In this document: positions 59,531 through 64,000 of the stretch, one piece after another | How the letters are laid out: each line of letters opens with the position of its first letter | Position numbering within the stretch: the first letter of the stretch is position 1 | Assembly: GCF_001191005.1 (NCBI RefSeq) | Contig: NZ_CP012201.1 | Coordinates: forward strand, 2,604,001-2,668,000 | Direction: 5' to 3' | Source of the DNA: Massilia sp. NR 4-1 | GTDB taxonomy: Bacteria > Pseudomonadota > Gammaproteobacteria > Burkholderiales > Burkholderiaceae_D | Length of the DNA: 64,000 bases | The notes under the pieces: generated by a model | Told to the model about the DNA's origin: nothing | The model's database searches: none | The model's input: only the letters and a program-made list of their open reading frames with translations | Position numbers and translations under genes: made by a program

Positions 59531-60889
59531 CTAACTCCGGTTGTCTACCTGGGCCAGCACCGTGGTGCCGGCCGGCGAGGATGCGATCTCGAACTTGCCG
59601 CCGATCGCATCCATGCGTTCCATCATATTGCGCAATCCTATGCCCCGTTTGGGGTGGACGGCGATGCCGTCGGCGTCGAAGCCGCTGCCGTTGTCGGTGA
59701 TGCGCAGGCTGACGCGCTCCGGCGTGCCGGTCAGGCGGATCTCGATACGGCTGGCGCCCGCGTGGCGCTCGATATTGGTCAATGCTTCCTGGGCGATGCG
59801 GAACAGTACCGTGTTGGCCACGTCGGCCAGGCCTTCGGTACAGCCGTCTGCGCCAAAGGCGATCGGCGTGCCGCTATTGTGTTCGAACTCTTCGGCCAGA
59901 TGGGCCAGCGCTGCGGCCAGGCCCAGGTCGTCCAGAATCGCGGGACGCAGATTATGCGAGATGCGGCGCACTTCGCCCAGCACATTATTCAATTGCTCGG
60001 CGGTGTGTTCGAATACGGCTTGCGCCGCCTTCTGCTGTTCGGGATTGCCGGTCAGGCGGATGATGCCGGCCTCGATCTGCAGTTTGATCGATACCAGCCA
60101 CTGGCTGATGCCGTCGTGCAGATCGCGCGACAGGCGCGCCCGCTCCTCTTCCTGCGATTCCACCACGCGCTGGGCCAGGGCTTTGAGCTTGGCGTCGGCC
60201 ACGCGCGACTCGCTCAGATTCAAGGCCAGGCCCGAGAAGCCCACGGCCAGCGCGCTCAGGGCCGCAATGCCCGCGATCCACAGCATGGTGTTGCGGATAT
60301 TGCCGCGCTGCTGGGCGTCGACTTTTTCCAGCGCCTGGTCGACGTCATCGAGATAGATGCCGGTGCCGAGCATCCAGCCCCATTTCTCCAATTGGATCAC
60401 ATAACCGAGTTTGGGCGCGGCCTTGTGGGTCGAGGGCTTGACCCAGGAATAGCGTTCCAGGCCGCCGCCGGCGCGGGCGCGTGCCAGCAGGCGCTGGATG
60501 GTGGGACGGCCTTGCTCGTCGCGCAGCTCGAACAGGTTCTGCCCGACCAGCTCGGGCTGGCGCGGATGCATCAGGCTATTTCCCTGCAAGTCGTAGACGA
60601 AGAAGTAGCCATCGTCGCCAAAGCTCAGCGAGGACAGGATGCGCTTGGCTTCGTCCAGCGTGGCGGGGTCGCGCCGGCCGGAGCGGTATAGATGGGCCAC
60701 CGAATGCGTGGCCAGGGCCACGTAGTGCTTGAGTTCCGCCTCCTTGCTGGCGAGGTAGGCTTGCTCGATGGTTTCCTTCTGCTGCCGCGCCAGCGTGTTG
60801 GCCTGGTATTGCACGGCCAGCGCAATGGCGCACAGCGCCAGAAACAGCGGCGTGATGGCCAGGAAAATGACTTTCTGCTTCAACTTCAT
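59531..60889 (-). CDS. Single-Cache sensor histidine kinase
   Basis: A 452-residue membrane kinase: helix 1 (about 8-30), a periplasmic single-Cache domain (about 35-195, GDDGYFFVYDLQGNSLMHPR, GWMLGTGIYLDD), helix 2 (about 201-222), HisKA_3 with H258 (RLSRDLHDGISQW) and an HATPase (GIGLRNMMERM). The double hydrophobic Cache pattern is typical for small carboxylate ligands. It is divergent from cstA. Confidence 0.88.
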   Translation of the reverse strand: MKLKQKVIFLAITPLFLALCAIALAVQYQANTLARQQKETIEQAYLASKEAELKHYVALATHSVAHLYRSGRRDPATLDEAKRILSSLSFGDDGYFFVYDLQGNSLMHPRQPELVGQNLFELRDEQGRPTIQRLLARARAGGGLERYSWVKPSTHKAAPKLGYVIQLEKWGWMLGTGIYLDDVDQALEKVDAQQRGNIRNTMLWIAGIAALSALAVGFSGLALNLSESRVADAKLKALAQRVVESQEEERARLSRDLHDGISQWLVSIKLQIEAGIIRLTGNPEQQKAAQAVFEHTAEQLNNVLGEVRRISHNLRPAILDDLGLAAALAHLAEEFEHNSGTPIAFGADGCTEGLADVANTVLFRIAQEALTNIERHAGASRIEIRLTGTPERVSLRITDNGSGFDADGIAVHPKRGIGLRNMMERMDAIGGKFEIASSPAGTTVLAQVDNRS

Positions 60890-60949
60890 TGCAAGCTCGT
60901 AGCGACCGGTGAGTGAGGGGCATTGTACGCCGGGCCGGCGCAGACTTCC

Positions 60950-60965
60950 TACGTAGTACTACCTA
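60950..60965. promoter_or_regulatory. Operator candidate of the NarL-type regulator before cstA
   Basis: TACGTAGTACTACCTA is a 16-bp inverted repeat with one mismatch. The cstA promoter may be TTGCCC (60989) and AATACT (61012), 17 bp apart, putting the site near -66. Confidence 0.5.
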
Positions 60966-61087
60966 GCAGACCTGCGTAATCCTGCGCTTGCCCGAGATAT
61001 TCGCTTCCTGAATACTTTATATAGGCAGAGCGCAGACCATCAGAATAAATCCCTCGCCCGCCATCCCGCTACCCATTGGAGGAAGTA

Positions 61088-63145
61088 ATGAACCCTGTTT
61101 TGAGCAAATTCGGCTGGGCAGCGCTGTCGCTGGCTGGCGCGGGTGCGCTGGGCGTCGTCGCGCTGCAGCGCGGCGAACCGATCAGCGCCATCTGGATCGT
61201 GATCGCGGCCGTCTGCGTATATCTGATCGCCTACCGTTTCTACAGCCTGTTCATCGCGCGCGAGGTGATGGGCCTGGATGCGAAACGCATGACGCCCGCC
61301 TACAAATTCAACGATGGCCTGGACCACGTGCCGACCAATAAGAACGTGCTGTTCGGCCACCACTTCGCCGCGATCGCTGGCGCTGGTCCGCTGGTCGGCC
61401 CGGTGCTGGCCGCGCAAATGGGCTACCTGCCCGGCATGCTGTGGATCCTGGCCGGCGTGGTCTTCGCCGGCGCCGTGCAGGACTTCATGGTGCTGTTCAT
61501 CTCCATGCGCCGCGATGGCCGCTCGCTGGGGGATCTGATCAAATCCGAACTGGGACCGATCCCCGGCAATATCGCCCTGCTGGGCACCTTCATGATCATG
61601 GTGATCATCCTGGCCGTGCTGGCCCTGATCGTGGTCAAAGCGCTGGCCGGCTCGCCCTGGGGCAGCTTCACCGTGATGGCCACTATCCCCATCGCGCTGT
61701 TCATGGGCGTGTATTCGCGCTATGTGCGCGTGGGCCGCGTCGGCGAAGTGTCGCTGATCGGCTTCGTGCTGCTGATGGCGGCCATCTTCGGCGGCCAATA
61801 TGTGCAGGAGAATCCGGCCCTGGCGCCGCTGTTCACCTACACCGGCACCGAGCTGACCTGGATGCTGATCGGCTACGGCTTCATCGCCTCCGTGCTGCCG
61901 GTGTGGCTGCTGCTGGCGCCGCGCGACTACCTGTCCACCTTCCTCAAGATCGGCACCATCGTCGGCCTGGCACTGGGCATCCTGATCGCCGCGCCTTATC
62001 TGCAAATGCCGGCCGTCACCAAATTCATCGACGGCAGCGGCCCGGTATGGTCGGGCAACCTCTTCCCCTTCCTGTTCATCACCATCGCCTGCGGCGCCGT
62101 GTCCGGCTTCCACGCCCTGATCTCTTCCGGCACCACGCCCAAGATGATCGAGAACGAAACCCACGCCCGCTTCATCGGCTACGGCGCCATGCTGATGGAA
62201 TCCTTCGTCGCCATCATGGCCCTGGTGGCCGCATCGACCATTGAACCGGGCGTCTACTTCGCCATGAACAGCCCGGCCGCGCTGATCGGCACCACGGCCG
62301 AATCGGCGGCGCAAGCCATCTCGCAATGGGGCTTCCGCGTCACGCCGGAAATGCTGACGCAGACCGCGAAAGATGTCGGCGAACACACCATCATCTCGCG
62401 CGCCGGCGGCGCACCGACGCTGGCGGTGGGCATGGCGCATATCCTGTCCAATGTCCTCGGCGGCAAGGCCATGATGGCCTTCTGGTACCACTTCGCCATC
62501 CTGTTCGAAGCCCTGTTCATCCTGACCGCCGTCGATGCCGGCACGCGCGCCGGCCGCTTCATGCTGCAGGATCTGCTGGGCGCCTTCGCCCCATCGCTGA
62601 AACGCACCGACTCCGTGTTCGCCAGCCTGCTCGCCACCGGCCTGTGCGTGGCCGCCTGGGGTTACTTCCTGTACCAGGGCGTGGTCGATCCGCTGGGCGG
62701 CATCAACACCCTGTGGCCGCTGTTCGGCATCGCCAACCAGATGCTGGCCGGGATTGCGCTGATCCTCGCCACCTGCGTGCTGTTCAAGATGAAGCGCGCC
62801 CGCTTCGCCTGGGTCACCCTGCTGCCCACCGTCTGGCTGCTGCTGTGCACCCTGACCGCCGGCTGGCAGAAAATCTTTGCCGCCAATCCCAAGGTCGGCT
62901 TCCTGGCCCACGCCGCCAAATACCAGGCCGCGCTCGACAAGGGCGAAGTGCTGGCCCCGGCCAAATCGCTCGACCAGATGCGCCAGGTGATCTTCAACGA
63001 CTATCTCGACGCCTCGCTGGCCGGCTTCTTCATCATCGTCGTGCTGTCCGTGCTGATCTTCGGCGTGCGCACCGCCCTCGCGGCCCGCGCCAACGCCAAG
63101 CCCAGCCACAAGGAAAGCCCGGTGCAACTGATGCCGGCCACCTAA
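61088..63145 (+). CDS. cstA: Carbon starvation protein CstA, pyruvate transporter
   Basis: A 685-residue inner-membrane protein with about 16-18 segments. It has the family pattern FNDGLDHVPTNKNVLFGHHF, GPLVGPVLAAQMGYLPGMLW and SSGTTPKMIENETHARFIGY. In E. coli CstA and BtsT import pyruvate with protons, and CstA was first tied to peptide use in starvation. Start 61088 is six bases after GGAGGAA. The YbdD gene follows by two bases. Confidence 0.93.
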   Translation: MNPVLSKFGWAALSLAGAGALGVVALQRGEPISAIWIVIAAVCVYLIAYRFYSLFIAREVMGLDAKRMTPAYKFNDGLDHVPTNKNVLFGHHFAAIAGAGPLVGPVLAAQMGYLPGMLWILAGVVFAGAVQDFMVLFISMRRDGRSLGDLIKSELGPIPGNIALLGTFMIMVIILAVLALIVVKALAGSPWGSFTVMATIPIALFMGVYSRYVRVGRVGEVSLIGFVLLMAAIFGGQYVQENPALAPLFTYTGTELTWMLIGYGFIASVLPVWLLLAPRDYLSTFLKIGTIVGLALGILIAAPYLQMPAVTKFIDGSGPVWSGNLFPFLFITIACGAVSGFHALISSGTTPKMIENETHARFIGYGAMLMESFVAIMALVAASTIEPGVYFAMNSPAALIGTTAESAAQAISQWGFRVTPEMLTQTAKDVGEHTIISRAGGAPTLAVGMAHILSNVLGGKAMMAFWYHFAILFEALFILTAVDAGTRAGRFMLQDLLGAFAPSLKRTDSVFASLLATGLCVAAWGYFLYQGVVDPLGGINTLWPLFGIANQMLAGIALILATCVLFKMKRARFAWVTLLPTVWLLLCTLTAGWQKIFAANPKVGFLAHAAKYQAALDKGEVLAPAKSLDQMRQVIFNDYLDASLAGFFIIVVLSVLIFGVRTALAARANAKPSHKESPVQLMPAT

Positions 63146-63147
63146 AA

Positions 63148-63348
63148 ATGCTCGACGAAATCGTCAAAGCAGGCCGCTACCTCGGGCAAAGCATGCGCCT
63201 GATGGTCGGCCTGCCCGAATACGACAGCTACGTCGCCCATCGCGAAGCCACCCACCCTGGCGAACCGATGATGAGCTACGAAGAATTCTTCCGCGAGCGG
63301 CAAGAAGCCCGCTACGGCGGCGCCGGCAAGCGCGGCGGCTGCTGCTAA
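63148..63348 (+). CDS. ybdD: YbdD/YjiX family small protein
   Basis: A 66-residue protein (AGRYLGQSMRLMVGLPEYDS, then EPMMSYEEFFRERQEARYGG, ending in CC). YbdD in E. coli is encoded after cstA and needed for full pyruvate uptake. It starts two bases after the cstA stop. Confidence 0.9.
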   Translation: MLDEIVKAGRYLGQSMRLMVGLPEYDSYVAHREATHPGEPMMSYEEFFRERQEARYGGAGKRGGCC

Positions 63349-63369
63349 GCTTTGACTTAGATCAGTAAC

Positions 63370-63422
63370 AGTCCCATCCTCGTGCTCGGCGGCCCCGCCT
63401 GGCGCCAGGGTGGGATTTTTTT
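63370..63422 (+). terminator. TGTCC-type terminator after ybdD
   Basis: GTCCCATCC and GGGTGGGA with a seven-base T tract. Third copy of the hairpin kind seen at 16085 and 28038. Confidence 0.7.
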
Positions 63423-63523
63423 GATTTGGCGCAAAGGGGATGGGGCGGGGTTGCGTCGGCGCAAGGTGGGGGATGGGCAGGAGTCTATATTTTTCCTGTT
63501 GGAATCCCTTATCGGCGGCGGCA

Positions 63524-64000
63524 ATGCTCAACTTCGAACGTTCCGGCCTTAGTCAGAAACTGACCATCATTTCGGTCCTGTCCACCGGCAGCGCGCTGCT
63601 GCTGGTGTTCCTGGCGTTCGCGCTGACGACGGTGCTCGGCCATGCGGATGATGAACAGAAGCAGCTGGCGTCCCTGGCCGATGTGGTCGGAGCCAGCAGC
63701 GTGCAGGCCTTGCTGCTGGCCGACCATGTGCAGGCGGAGCAGAACCTGGCGGCGCTGGCGGTAAAGGACGAGATTACGCGCGCGGCTTTGTTCGACCGCG
63801 AGGGCCGCGTGTTCGCCAGCTTCCCGGCAGCGTCAGCGCAGCCGCCATCCTTGTCGCCGCAAGGCGTTGCGGCCCTGGCCAGGCGTCCGCTCAGCGAACG
63901 GGCCGGGGCGCCTTGGCATCCGCTGACCCGCCTGTATCGGCCAGTGCGCGTGGGGCCGCATGCGATCGGCGCGGTGATGGTGGAGGCGGGCCAGCTCGGC
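63524..64000 (+). CDS. Membrane sensor protein, 5' part only
   Basis: The first 159 residues of a gene that runs off the window. Residues 12-38 form a transmembrane helix (LTIISVLSTGSALLLVFLAF), followed by a periplasmic region with DEQKQLASLADVVGASSVQA and IGAVMVEAGQLG, the pattern of a CHASE8-type sensor. Such sensors usually lead into a HAMP and then a GGDEF or kinase domain; which one is outside the window. Confidence 0.75.
   Translation, partial: MLNFERSGLSQKLTIISVLSTGSALLLVFLAFALTTVLGHADDEQKQLASLADVVGASSVQALLLADHVQAEQNLAALAVKDEITRAALFDREGRVFASFPAASAQPPSLSPQGVAALARRPLSERAGAPWHPLTRLYRPVRVGPHAIGAVMVEAGQLG

Noticed and set aside
1..64000. CRISPR arrays, rRNA genes, insertion sequences
   Set aside because: No regularly spaced direct repeats with unique spacers, no rRNA-like sequence and no transposase were seen.

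Overview
The window is high-GC DNA with betaproteobacterial gene content: a Gcr-type protein next to a lipoprotein phospholipase D, Burkholderiales-style porin, many glycine-zipper and OmpA lipoproteins, DUF3617, CstA with a NarL-type two-component system. This best fits Oxalobacteraceae (Massilia, Duganella or Janthinobacterium type). That placement is inference from protein look and synteny, not a database result.

Region 1 (1-22.5 kb) is a dense envelope-stress block. It holds OmpA-family proteins, glycine-zipper and OsmB-like lipoproteins, a BON protein, DUF3309 and Lmo0937 mini membrane proteins, a YqjD/YqjE-like operon with a ferritin-like protein, an AsmA protein, Gcr and a PLD lipoprotein. 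Most of its promoters carry the same architecture: a 14-bp palindrome close to GTGCG-N4-CGCAC or GTACG-N4-CGTAC, then 22 (occasionally 23) bp, then a -10 hexamer such as TAAGCT or TACACT. This puts the palindrome at -41.5, the class II position of Crp/Fnr activators. One Crp/Fnr-family gene (12915-13661) lies in the middle and carries the same element in its own promoter. I read this as a local, autoregulated Crp/Fnr-type envelope regulon.

Region 2 (22.2-26.4 kb) is ordinary chromosome: a small gene under a near-perfect LexA box, a LysR regulator, a zinc-type oxidoreductase, and a PEP-mutase-family protein.

Region 3 (26.4-45.5 kb) is a contractile phage-tail locus with P2/Mu-like tail, baseplate, fibre and lysis genes. 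It has a divergent S24 repressor, and no head, terminase, portal, integrase or replication gene. It looks like an R-type tailocin. A Q-like antiterminator candidate (43972-44649) precedes a strong promoter followed by two tandem intrinsic terminators, and more terminators punctuate the operon, which suggests control by processive antitermination.

Region 4 (45.5-55 kb) holds a periplasmic binding protein, two paralogous small genes with homologous leaders flanking a histidine kinase, a MocR regulator divergent from an EamA exporter, an MFS/LysR divergent pair, and a lower-GC cytochrome c.

Region 5 (55-64 kb) holds tRNA-Ser(UGA) with an unusual cluster of hairpins and an inverted copy of its 3' end, a GGDEF-EAL/HDOD pair, a Cache histidine kinase plus NarL-type regulator divergent from cstA-ybdD with a probable operator between them, and the start of a membrane sensor cut by the window edge.
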